From assembly GCF_034059295.1 (NCBI RefSeq), contig NZ_CP139141.1:3331001-3395000 (forward strand): a stretch of DNA of 64,000 nt, given 5' to 3'. The position numbers were made by a program, and so were the translations under genes. The notes below the pieces were generated by a model. The model did no database searches. It saw only the letters and a program-made list of their open reading frames with translations, and had not been told where the DNA came from. Below, one piece after another: positions 8,585 through 16,018 of this stretch. Numbering within the stretch: the stretch's first letter is position 1; every line of letters begins with the position of its first letter. The DNA comes from Pseudomonas sp. HR96. Lineage in GTDB: Bacteria; Pseudomonadota; Gammaproteobacteria; Pseudomonadales; Pseudomonadaceae.

Positions 8585-9658
8585 TTGAAAACAAACAAGA
8601 AACCCACCATGCAGGACGTCGCCCGGGAAGCCGGGGTGTCCACCGCCACCGTGTCCCGAGTACTGGCCGGGTTCAAGGGCGCCACCTCCGATGAAACCGC
8701 CAAGCGAGTGCGCGACGTCGCCGCCAGCCTTGGCTATGTGGTCAATTCGGTTGCCGCCAGCCTGCGCAAGGAGCGCTCCTCCTCCGTAGGCCTGATCCTC
8801 GCCGACGTCGCCAACCCGTTCTTCGGCAGCCTGGCCAGCGGCGTCGAGCAGACCCTGACCAGCCAAGGCTTCAGCGTGCTGCTGGCCAGCTCCGGCAACG
8901 ACGCGGACGAGGAACAGCGCCTGCTGCGTCTGATGGCCGAAAAGCAGGTGGACGCCGTGATCATTGCCAGCTCTGCGGCCAGCGGTGCACACATCAACGA
9001 GGCCATCGCCCGCGGCATGCGCATCGTGCTGGTGGACTCCGAGCTCCCCGACGTCGACGCCGACACTGTGGTGGTCGACAACCAGGCTGCGGCCCGTTCG
9101 GCCATCGAGCATCTGCTGGACCTTGGCCATCGGCAGATCGCCATTGTCACCGGCCAGCTGCAAGCCTCGTTCGACCGCGAACGCCTTGCCGGCTACCAGC
9201 AGGCTCTGGCCGGGCGCGGCCTCAAGCCGTTGAAAAAACTCACCCTTGGCGGCGACTCCAGCTACGAGGGCGGCCGCACTGCGGTGGCCCAGCTGTTGCG
9301 CAAGCAACCGGGGGTCACGGCGATCTTCGCCAGCAACAACCTGATGAGCATGGGCGCCATCACCGCTGTGCTCGAAGCCGGGCTGCGCCTGCCCGAGGAC
9401 ATCTCGCTGGTGGGCTTCGACGACATGGAGTGGTACCCCATCTTCAAGCCAGCCATCAGCGCCGTCGCCCAGCCGGCCTATCAGCTGGGTCAGGTGGCCG
9501 CGCAGCGCCTGCTCGAACGCTTCGCCGCCGACAGCGTGCTGCCCTGTACCCGGGTGGTGCTGCCGACGCAATTGATCGTGCGGGCCAGTACTGCGGTGCC
9601 CAGCCCCTCGACCTCAGCCCTTCGAAGTCAGGCCCTGAAAACCACACTCGGCCGCTGA
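8585..9658 (+). CDS. LacI-family transcriptional regulator
   Basis: A 357-residue repressor with an N-terminal LacI helix-turn-helix (TMQDVAREAGVS, then TVSRVL) and hinge, followed by a periplasmic-binding-protein-like effector domain with the typical GFDDMEW segment. No ATG gives a complete DNA-binding head, so TTG 8585, preceded by AAAGGA, is the likely start. It is divergent from the ABC operon, and palindromic operators with a central CG lie between them, so it almost certainly represses the importer and is relieved by the substrate or an early catabolite. The amidohydrolase follows after 41 bases in the same direction and is probably co-transcribed. Confidence 0.9.
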   Translation: MKTNKKPTMQDVAREAGVSTATVSRVLAGFKGATSDETAKRVRDVAASLGYVVNSVAASLRKERSSSVGLILADVANPFFGSLASGVEQTLTSQGFSVLLASSGNDADEEQRLLRLMAEKQVDAVIIASSAASGAHINEAIARGMRIVLVDSELPDVDADTVVVDNQAAARSAIEHLLDLGHRQIAIVTGQLQASFDRERLAGYQQALAGRGLKPLKKLTLGGDSSYEGGRTAVAQLLRKQPGVTAIFASNNLMSMGAITAVLEAGLRLPEDISLVGFDDMEWYPIFKPAISAVAQPAYQLGQVAAQRLLERFAADSVLPCTRVVLPTQLIVRASTAVPSPSTSALRSQALKTTLGR

Positions 9659-9699
9659 CAGCCGGCCCTGCAACCCCCTTCCATTCCCGAGGTATTGCC

Positions 9700-10551
9700 A
9701 TGCCGTCGTTTGCCCTGGTCGATGCACACGTCCACTACTACGATCCAGCGCAGCTGGACTATCCCTGGCTGGACAATGTCCCTGCCATCAAGGGTACCTA
9801 TACGCCGGCGGACTTCGTGACGGCCAGCCGCGGCGTCGCCGTCGACAAGCAGGTGTTCGTCGAGGTGGATGTAGCGCCCGGCCAGGAGCTGGCCGAGGCG
9901 CGCTTTGTCGAAGGCCTGGCCAGGCTCGAGCCGCGCATCCAGGGTATCGTCGCTTCAGCGGCGATCGAGCGCGGCGACGCGGTCAATGCCGAGCTCGATC
10001 GACTGCAGGACATAGGCCTGCTGCGTGGCGTGCGGCGGCTGATCCAGTATCATCCGGCGGCCGACTACTGCCTGCAGCCGGCCTTCGTCGAGGGCGTGCA
10101 GCAGCTGGGTCGACGCGGCCTGAGTTTCGATATCTGCATCCGCCACGGGCAGCTGGCCAGCGCCACTGAGCTGGTGCGCCGCTGTCCGGATGTGCAGTTC
10201 GTGCTTGACCACATCGCCAAGCCGGCTATCGCCGCCGGCCTGCGCGAGCCCTGGTGGCAGCAGATGCACGACATTGCCGCGCTGCCCAATGTGGTGTGCA
10301 AAGTCACCGGGGTGGTCACCGAGGCCGACCCGCAGCGCTGGACCCTGGAGCAGATCCGGCCGTACATCGAGCACAGCATCGAGTGCTTCGGCTTCGACCG
10401 GGTACTGTTCGCCAGCGATTGGCCGGTGCTGAACCTGGCCAGCGCCTATCCGGCCTGGGTGGCAATCATGGATGAGCTGCTGGGAGGCTGCTCGGCCAGC
10501 GAACGTCAGCGTTTCTACCGCGACAACGCAATCGCCACCTATCGGCTCTGA
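9700..10551 (+). CDS. TIM-barrel amidohydrolase/lactonase (COG3618 type)
   Basis: A 283-residue metal-dependent hydrolase of the amidohydrolase 2 superfamily. The N-terminal metal-binding HxH is His10/His12 (DAHVHYYD), and the C-terminal metal Asp lies in FASDWP. Characterised relatives include L-rhamnono-, L-fucono- and galactarolactonases and 4-sulfomuconolactonase. With an SDR and a sugar importer close by, opening of a sugar lactone is the most economical role. ATG 9700 has GAGG at a good distance. Its last 13 bases overlap the convergent NADAR gene. Confidence 0.85.
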   Translation: MPSFALVDAHVHYYDPAQLDYPWLDNVPAIKGTYTPADFVTASRGVAVDKQVFVEVDVAPGQELAEARFVEGLARLEPRIQGIVASAAIERGDAVNAELDRLQDIGLLRGVRRLIQYHPAADYCLQPAFVEGVQQLGRRGLSFDICIRHGQLASATELVRRCPDVQFVLDHIAKPAIAAGLREPWWQQMHDIAALPNVVCKVTGVVTEADPQRWTLEQIRPYIEHSIECFGFDRVLFASDWPVLNLASAYPAWVAIMDELLGGCSASERQRFYRDNAIATYRL

Positions 10552-11009
10552 CGGCTGTTCTGCTCCCTGTACTCATGACGCAGAGCCATGAGTATCTTGC
10601 CCAGCAGATTGCTGCCCTGCCCCTGGTATTGGCCCCAGTAGCGCGCCACCTCGCTGTCGTCCGGTGACCACTCCACCAGCCGGGCGCTGCCGGTGGCCAG
10701 CAGCAGTTCGCGCAGGTCGGCGTGCTGGGCAAACTTGGCGCGCACGATGTCGGTCATGATCTCCAAGTGGTCGCGCTGCCAATGCTCGACGGTCTGCTCC
10801 GCGCTCAAGGCATCCCCCGCCACCGCCACCAGTTCCGGTGTCGGTGCCGCCATCAGCCAGGGTCGCAGTGGCGCACGGGCCTTGAGCACCTGGAAGGCGT
10901 GTTCGGCGGTAGCGTAGTGCACACCCAGGTAGTGCATCACGCGCGGGTGCAAGTTGCTCAGCGCACAGTAATCGCCCTGCCGGGGATCGTAGAATCTGAT
11001 GTCGTTCAT
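10539..11009 (-). CDS. NADAR-family protein (YbiA-like)
   Basis: A 156-residue protein of the NADAR superfamily (former DUF1768): N-terminal FYDP...CALSN, central YATAEHAFQ and C-terminal SNLLGKILM segments match the conserved pocket. Family members are N-glycosidases: YbiA/RibX acts on damaged riboflavin intermediates, and others remove ADP-ribose from nucleic acid. ATG 11009 has GGGAG about eight bases upstream. It sits opposite the flanking catabolic genes and has no obvious functional link to them. Whether it repairs metabolites or reverses ADP-ribosylation cannot be told from sequence alone. Confidence 0.85.
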   Translation of the reverse strand: MNDIRFYDPRQGDYCALSNLHPRVMHYLGVHYATAEHAFQVLKARAPLRPWLMAAPTPELVAVAGDALSAEQTVEHWQRDHLEIMTDIVRAKFAQHADLRELLLATGSARLVEWSPDDSEVARYWGQYQGQGSNLLGKILMALRHEYREQNSRQSR

Positions 11010-11082
11010 GGCCTGGCTCCCTCGACGCGCAAGCCGAATGGCTTGCTCCCGAGGGGCACTCTATGGTGAGATGAAAAAAACA

Positions 11083-11096
11083 CGCAATCGATTACG
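11083..11096. promoter_or_regulatory. LacI-type operator O3
   Basis: CGCAATCGATTACG combines the left half of O1 with the right half of O2 upstream of the ABC operon. It ends 17 bases before the preferred start of the PLP dehydratase, where a repressor would block transcription or initiation, so that gene is probably in the same LacI regulon. Confidence 0.6.
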
Positions 11097-11113
11097 TGAC
11101 CTCAGGTGCCGCC

Positions 11114-12049
11114 GTGATTACCCTTGATGATATCCAGCTTGCCGCCCCACGCATTGCCCCGTTCATTCGCCACACGCCGATGCTGCAGGCCAGCAGCCTG
11201 CGCCACCCGGTCACCGCCGCCGACCTGTGGCTCAAGCTCGAATGCCTGCAACCCACCGGCTCTTTCAAGGTGCGCGGGGCCAGCAACCGTTTGCTGACCA
11301 CCCCTGTCGAGGCGCTGCGCAACGGCATCGTCACCGCCTCGGGCGGCAACCACGGCCTGGCCACCGCCCGCGCCGCCAGCGTCGCCGGGGTCACGGCGAA
11401 CATCTTCGTGCCGCGCAGCATTACCGAGGCGAAGCTGGCCAGGCTCGCCAGCTGGGGCGCCGAAGTTCAGGTGGTCGGCGAGGTCTGGGATCAAGCCAAC
11501 GAGCAGGCGCTGCTGTTTGCCGCCGAACACCAGGCGGCCTACTTCCACCCGTTCGCCGACCCCGCCGTGGTGGCCGGGCAAGGCACCCTGGGCCTTGAGA
11601 TCCTCGCCCAGCTGCCGGACGTCGAGGTGATTCTGGTGGCCATCGGCGGCGGCGGCCTGGTGGCCGGCATCGTCACCGCAATCAAGGCCCTCAAGCCCTC
11701 GGTGCGGATCATCGGCATCGAGCCGCAGGGTTCGCCGACCCTGCACGCCAGCCTGGCCGCGCAGCAGGTGGTGCGTCTGCCCAGCGTCACCACCCGAGTC
11801 GCGACCATGGCCTGTGGCCGCACCGAAGAACGGGTGTTCGAGCTGGCCCGCCAGGGCCTGGAAGAGATCGTACTGGTCAGCGACGACGAACTGCTGCAGG
11901 CGGCGCAGTGGCTGTGGTTCGAGCTGGGTCTGGCGGCCGACCTGAGCGGCGCCGCCGCGATCGCAGCGCTCAGGTCCGGCAAGCTGCAATTCGCCGCCGG
12001 GACGCAGGTCTGTGCGCTGGTGTGCGGGGCCGGGGCCGAGGGGCTCTAG
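11114..12049 (+). CDS. PLP-dependent threonine/serine dehydratase family protein
   Basis: A 311-residue fold-type II PLP enzyme. The Schiff-base lysine is K52 in GSFKVRGAS, the substrate loop is SGGNHG (77-81), and the phosphate-binding glycine loop is GGGG at 178-181. It has no C-terminal ACT domain, so it is a catabolic type not subject to isoleucine feedback. Such enzymes dehydrate beta-hydroxy-alpha-amino acids to an enamine. GTG 11114 is chosen; GTG 11096 would place the start codon inside a LacI-type operator. The operator ties it to the sugar importer operon, whose RidA protein would hydrolyse its imine product. L-threonine/serine or a 2-amino-aldonic acid are possible substrates. Confidence 0.85.
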   Translation: MITLDDIQLAAPRIAPFIRHTPMLQASSLRHPVTAADLWLKLECLQPTGSFKVRGASNRLLTTPVEALRNGIVTASGGNHGLATARAASVAGVTANIFVPRSITEAKLARLASWGAEVQVVGEVWDQANEQALLFAAEHQAAYFHPFADPAVVAGQGTLGLEILAQLPDVEVILVAIGGGGLVAGIVTAIKALKPSVRIIGIEPQGSPTLHASLAAQQVVRLPSVTTRVATMACGRTEERVFELARQGLEEIVLVSDDELLQAAQWLWFELGLAADLSGAAAIAALRSGKLQFAAGTQVCALVCGAGAEGL

Positions 12050-12062
12050 CGCAGACGCCCTC

Positions 12063-12115
12063 GATCAGGATCAAACCGGCCTAGCGGCCTTTGGGGGCTG
12101 CGGCCCCTCCTGATC
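12063..12115. repeat. Nested inverted repeat between convergent genes
   Basis: An outer stem GATCAGGA/TCCTGATC (12063-12070 and 12108-12115) encloses two smaller hairpins, GGCC-TAGC-GGCC and GGGG-CTGCGG-CCCC. It lies exactly between the stop codons of the convergent dehydratase and TrmK-like genes and could terminate both. No T-run is present, so an intrinsic terminator is not assured. Confidence 0.4.
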
Positions 12116-12836
12116 AACCTCTGGGGCCGTCGACTGGCAATGCTCCCAGCATCCCTTCGATCCAGCCGATCTCCTGCTGCAACCCTCGCCGCTGCTCCTC
12201 GACCAGCTCCTGGCGGGCGTTCGCCAGCCCAGCCAGGGTCTGGCGCTTGCGCCGCAGAGCACGCTGCCATTTATCGAGAAACGCCGGGCTGCGCACCGCC
12301 ATCAGGCGCGGCCCGAAGTACAACTGCTCGGCGCTGTAGCGGACCTCTTCGGCGCGCTCGGCGACGATGATTTCGTAGTCGAACCGATTCTCGCGCAGGA
12401 TCTCCTCGGCCAGGATGCGATAACCGTTGCCCAGCAACCACTGGCGCAACGGCTGCTCGCCGCCGTTGGGCTGCAACACCAGCCGTTCGCGGCCGTTCAG
12501 GCGTGCCTTGCCTTGCTCGAGGATGTCGCGAATGGTTTCGCCACCCATGCCGCACAGGCTGACGGCAGTGATGCCATCGCCTGGCTCGAGCGCCGCCAGA
12601 CCATCGGCCAGGCGAACACTGATCAAGGCCTGCAGGTCATTGTGCTCGACGCTGCGCTGGGCGGCACGCAACGGCGTCAGCGCCACCTCCCCGGCGACCG
12701 CTGCGCTGATCGCACCACGGCGCAGCAGCGCGACCGGCAGATACGCATGGTCCGAGCCGATATCGGCCAGTCGGGCGCCTGGCGGGATGTGCGCGGCGAC
12801 GAGCTGCAGGCGTCTGGACAAGGTCTGGTGGTTCAA
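12114..12836 (-). CDS. trmK: tRNA (adenine22-N1)-methyltransferase TrmK-like
   Basis: A 240-residue class I SAM-dependent methyltransferase. The SAM-binding motif DIGSDHAYLP (25-34) and the LQPNGG segment are characteristic of the TrmK/YqfN (COG2384) family, which methylates N1 of A22 in tRNA; the C-terminus is a charged coiled coil. Translation probably starts at TTG 12836 (MNHQTLSRRL), where similarity to the family begins; no strong ribosome binding site is visible, and the frame stays open further upstream. It is transcribed in the same direction as the acetyltransferase, 44 bases downstream of it. Confidence 0.82.
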   Translation of the reverse strand: MNHQTLSRRLQLVAAHIPPGARLADIGSDHAYLPVALLRRGAISAAVAGEVALTPLRAAQRSVEHNDLQALISVRLADGLAALEPGDGITAVSLCGMGGETIRDILEQGKARLNGRERLVLQPNGGEQPLRQWLLGNGYRILAEEILRENRFDYEIIVAERAEEVRYSAEQLYFGPRLMAVRSPAFLDKWQRALRRKRQTLAGLANARQELVEEQRRGLQQEIGWIEGMLGALPVDGPRG

Positions 12837-12880
12837 CTGGGGGCTGCCGTATGGGAGGTAATGATCAAAAAAGTGGGCCT

Positions 12881-13594
12881 TTATACACCAGTTCGGCACG
12901 CCTCCAATGCCCTTACCTGCTGCCCTTGCGCATCGAAGTTGTTTTCTGCCAACCACGCCTCGAATGCCGCCTTGCGCTCGGGCCACTCGCTGTCGATGAT
13001 CGAGAACCACGCGGTGTCACGGGTGCGCCCCTTGTACATCACAGCCTGGCGGAAGATGCCTTCGAAACTGAAACCCAGCCGCAGCGCAGCCTTGCGCGAC
13101 GGCGCATTGAGCGCATCGCACTTCCACTCGTAGCGCCGATAGCCCAGGTCGTCGAAGACGAATTTCATCAGCAGGTACTGCACTTCGGTGGAGATCGCCG
13201 TGCGTTTCATCAGCGGCGAGAAGGTCACGTTGCCGACTTCGATCACCCCATTGTTGCCGTCGATGCGCATCAGCGCCAGCGTGCCCACCGCCTGCCCGGT
13301 GCGCTCATCGATAACCGCCCAATGCTGTGGATCCCGGGAGGCTGCGGCAGCCGACACGTAGGCCTGATAGCTGGCGAGGTCTTCGAACGGCCCGACAAAG
13401 AGGTAGGTCCAGTCGCTGCCATCGGCGGCCTGCCGATAGGCCGCAAACAAGGGTTCGGCGTGCTGTGCCGCATCCAGCGGCTCGAGCCGGCAAGTGCGCC
13501 CCTGCAGGATCTCGCGCGCAGGGTGCTGGCGCGCAGTCCAGTCGCGGGTGCTGGCGCCGATGGGTTGGCCGTAGGCATTGATGAGGGACGACAT
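12881..13594 (-). CDS. GNAT-family N-acetyltransferase (RimJ/RimL type)
   Basis: A 237-residue acetyl-CoA-dependent acetyltransferase. The fold-typical segments VGTLALMRID, EVGNVTFSP and the C-terminal RKAALRLGFSFEGIFRQ, which lines the acetyl-CoA site in RimJ/RimL-like proteins, are present. The N-terminal 60 residues are typical of the larger GNATs found beside housekeeping genes. ATG 13594 is preceded by AGGAG at six bases. The acceptor (protein N-terminus, antibiotic or small amine) is unknown. Confidence 0.85.
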   Translation of the reverse strand: MSSLINAYGQPIGASTRDWTARQHPAREILQGRTCRLEPLDAAQHAEPLFAAYRQAADGSDWTYLFVGPFEDLASYQAYVSAAAASRDPQHWAVIDERTGQAVGTLALMRIDGNNGVIEVGNVTFSPLMKRTAISTEVQYLLMKFVFDDLGYRRYEWKCDALNAPSRKAALRLGFSFEGIFRQAVMYKGRTRDTAWFSIIDSEWPERKAAFEAWLAENNFDAQGQQVRALEACRTGV

Positions 13595-13704
13595 GCGAGC
13601 TCCTGCACAAGTGGGATACGGTGCCGAGGTTAGAACCGACAATGACTTGTGGAAAGATCCACTGCTCCCCGATCCGGCCAGACCAATAGCGAGACCTTGC
13701 CGGA

Positions 13705-13723
13705 TATAGACTGCATATCTATA
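13705..13723. promoter_or_regulatory. Inverted repeat upstream of PLP dehydratase/OCD pair
   Basis: TATAGA and TCTATA are separated by seven bases, 31 bases before the start of the dehydratase gene. This AT-rich palindrome could be an operator overlapping a promoter; no regulator gene is adjacent. Confidence 0.3.
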
Positions 13724-13754
13724 GTGGACTGATTTTCCACAGCGAGCACCCATC

Positions 13755-14729
13755 ATGATCAGCGATGAAAGTTACAGCAGGCTGTTCGACTCCATTACCG
13801 AGGCCCACCAAGCCCTGCGACCCGGCGTGGCAGTCACGCCTCTGGCGCACAGCCCTCGATTGTCAGCTCAGAGCGGTGCGCAGCTGTACCTCAAGTGCGA
13901 ACACCTGCAACACACCGGCTCGTTCAAATTCCGCGGAGCCAGCAACAAGGTTCGCCTGCTGACAGCAGCGCAGCGCCGCGTCGGCGTCATCACCGCCTCC
14001 TCCGGCAATCATGGCCAAGGGCTGGCCTTGGCCGCCCGGGAAGCAGGGGTGCCCGTCACCGTGTATGCCTGCGCCGACGCCTCGGCGTTCAAGCTCGATG
14101 CGATTCGGGCACTGGGCGCCGAGGTCATCACTCTGGACAGCGACCCCCTGAGCGTCGAACTGCATGCTGCAGAGCAAGCGCGGCGCCAGGGCCAGCTCTA
14201 CGTTTCGCCCTACAACGACACCCAGGTCATCGCCGGCCAGGGCACCATCGGCCTGGAGCTGCTCGAACAGCTGCCCGATGTCGATGCGGTGTTCGTCGCC
14301 GTGGGTGGCGGCGGCCTGATCTCGGGCATCGGCACTGCTATCAAGCGCCTGCGGCCCGGCACCGAGATCATTGGCTGCTGGCCGAGCAACGCGCCGGCCA
14401 TGGAGCGATGCCTGGCGGCCGGGCAAATCGTCGACGTGGCCGAGACCGACACCCTGTCCGATGGTACCGCCGGGGGTGTCGAACCTGGCAGCATCACCTT
14501 CCCTCTCTGCCAGCGGGTGATCGACCGCCGAGTGCTGGTCAGCGAAGCCGAGATCCGCGCAGCGCTGCAGGCGGCCGCCCGGCACGAACGCTGGATCATC
14601 GAAGGCGCGGCCGGCGTGGCCCTGGCCGGGGCCCTGCAACTGGCCGCGCAGTACCAGGGCAAGCGGGTGGCGGTGATCATCTGCGGGCGCAACATTCTTC
14701 TGGAAAAATTCCTCGGAGCCGTGCAATGA
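13755..14729 (+). CDS. PLP-dependent threonine/serine dehydratase (EutB-like)
   Basis: A 324-residue fold-type II PLP enzyme: Schiff-base lysine K58 in GSFKFRGAS, SSGNHG loop and a GGGGLISG phosphate loop, without an ACT domain. It overlaps the following ornithine cyclodeaminase-family gene by four bases (ATGA), so the two are translationally coupled. The same pairing occurs as EutB/EutC in hydroxyectoine breakdown, but no other ectoine genes are here, so the assignment is by analogy only. The product would be an enamine/imine or keto-acid that its partner could reduce or cyclise. Confidence 0.85.
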   Translation: MISDESYSRLFDSITEAHQALRPGVAVTPLAHSPRLSAQSGAQLYLKCEHLQHTGSFKFRGASNKVRLLTAAQRRVGVITASSGNHGQGLALAAREAGVPVTVYACADASAFKLDAIRALGAEVITLDSDPLSVELHAAEQARRQGQLYVSPYNDTQVIAGQGTIGLELLEQLPDVDAVFVAVGGGGLISGIGTAIKRLRPGTEIIGCWPSNAPAMERCLAAGQIVDVAETDTLSDGTAGGVEPGSITFPLCQRVIDRRVLVSEAEIRAALQAAARHERWIIEGAAGVALAGALQLAAQYQGKRVAVIICGRNILLEKFLGAVQ

Positions 14730-15676
14730 AGCTGTTCGACCTGCCCTGTATCGCCGCCGCCGTGGACCCGGCCGAAGCCGCCGAACAGATTCGCCTGGGC
14801 TTCATCGCCTACTCGCAAGGCCGGGTCAAGGTGCCGCCGGTGCAGAACTTCGTGTTTGCGCCAGCCAACGGCGACTGCTGCGTGAAATCGGCCTGGGTCG
14901 AGGGCAGCGACAGCTTCACGGTGAAGATTTCTACCGGCTTCTATGACAACCCGACGCGCGGCTTGCCCAGCAACGACGGGCTGATGCTGGTGCTCTCGGC
15001 GTTGACCGGCCAGCCGCTGGCGCTGCTCCAGGACGAGGGCTGGCTGACCGGCCTGCGCACCGCCCTGGCTGGCCAGATCGTCGCCCGGGCCCTGGCGCCG
15101 GCGCAGGTGGAGGCCATCGGCATCTTCGGCACCGGCAGCCAGGCGCGGCTGCAGCTCGAACACCTGCTGCCGGTCACCGACTGCCGCCACGTGCTGGTCT
15201 GGGGCCGGCACGACGAGGCTCTGCACCGTTACCGCGAATTCGCCGAAGGGCTGGGCCTGCGCGTCACCACCACCCGGCATGCCGAAGAAGTCGCGCGCCA
15301 GGCCAACCTGATCGTCACCACCACGCCATCGCGCGAGGCGCTGCTGCAGCGCCAGTGGCTTCGGCCGGGCAGCCATATCACCGCAGTGGGTGCCGACAGC
15401 CCGGGCAAGCAGGAGCTGGATGCGCAGCTGGTGGCGGCGGCCGAGGTCATCGTTGTCGACTCCATCGCCCAGTGCAGCCTGTACGGCGAGGTGTCCCACG
15501 CCCTCAAGGCCGGGCTGATCGAGCGCTCGCGCCTGCTGGAGCTCGGCCAGTTGCTGGCCGGCGAAGGCCAGGGCCGCCGCGACGACCGGCAGATCACCCT
15601 GGCCGACCTGACCGGGGTGGCGGTGCAGGATGCGCAGATCGCCCGCTATGCCGTGCAGGCCTGCAGCCGCGTCTGA
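14726..15676 (+). CDS. Ornithine cyclodeaminase/mu-crystallin family protein (EutC-like)
   Basis: A 316-residue NAD(P)-binding protein of the OCD/mu-crystallin family, with the Rossmann motif GIFGTGSQAR at 132-141, a conserved lysine near K67 (TVKIS) and the LTGLRTALAG segment matching the family's substrate-arginine region. Family members include ornithine cyclodeaminase, alanine dehydrogenase, ketimine reductase and lysine cyclodeaminase. The ATG at 14726 overlaps the preceding stop. Coupling to a PLP dehydratase suggests that it reduces the imine made by that enzyme or acts on the same amino acid. The true reaction is unknown. Confidence 0.85.
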   Translation: MKLFDLPCIAAAVDPAEAAEQIRLGFIAYSQGRVKVPPVQNFVFAPANGDCCVKSAWVEGSDSFTVKISTGFYDNPTRGLPSNDGLMLVLSALTGQPLALLQDEGWLTGLRTALAGQIVARALAPAQVEAIGIFGTGSQARLQLEHLLPVTDCRHVLVWGRHDEALHRYREFAEGLGLRVTTTRHAEEVARQANLIVTTTPSREALLQRQWLRPGSHITAVGADSPGKQELDAQLVAAAEVIVVDSIAQCSLYGEVSHALKAGLIERSRLLELGQLLAGEGQGRRDDRQITLADLTGVAVQDAQIARYAVQACSRV

Positions 15677-15688
15677 CGGCGGCGCAGG

Positions 15689-15844
15689 TTATTGAAGGTC
15701 GGTGCGGGCGTTGCGGCGGCTTTGCACCACCACGAAGATCACCACCGCCGCCGCCACCACCGTGGCCACGGCAATCCCGCAAAAGGCCTTGAGGCTGGGA
15801 GGCATCTGGTCGATCCAGGGAAACCACTGTGACAACTGCTGCAT
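15689..15844 (-). CDS. Small single-pass membrane protein, 51 residues
   Basis: A short gene that standard length cut-offs miss. ATG 15844 has GGAGG six bases upstream and the frame ends at TAA 15689. An amphipathic N-terminus rich in Trp, Phe and Gln (MQQLSQWFPW) is followed by one long hydrophobic helix of about 20 Val, Ala and Ile residues (20-40) and a positively charged tail (QSRRNARTDLQ), predicting an N-out/C-in inner-membrane protein. It is convergent with the OCD-family gene, 12 bases from its stop. No family is recognised. Confidence 0.6.
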   Translation of the reverse strand: MQQLSQWFPWIDQMPPSLKAFCGIAVATVVAAAVVIFVVVQSRRNARTDLQ

Positions 15845-16018
15845 ACTGCCCTCCAGAGGGGTCGATCAAAATAGCCGGATATCATACGCCAACCGCTTTC
15901 GCAGAGGGGGCTGTCGCTCGTCGGACGCTCTATCTCGAAGGTTTAACCCAACAAAGCCACGACACCGTAACAATTCAGTAGTATTTTCGTCTGATTCTTC
16001 GGCGGGACTGAATCGGTA

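Noticed and set aside
13895..15676. A 593-codon plus frame spanning the EutB-like gene and the OCD-like gene, suggesting a fusion
   Set aside because: Its first half is the wrong frame of the dehydratase. The true genes are separate and overlap by four bases.
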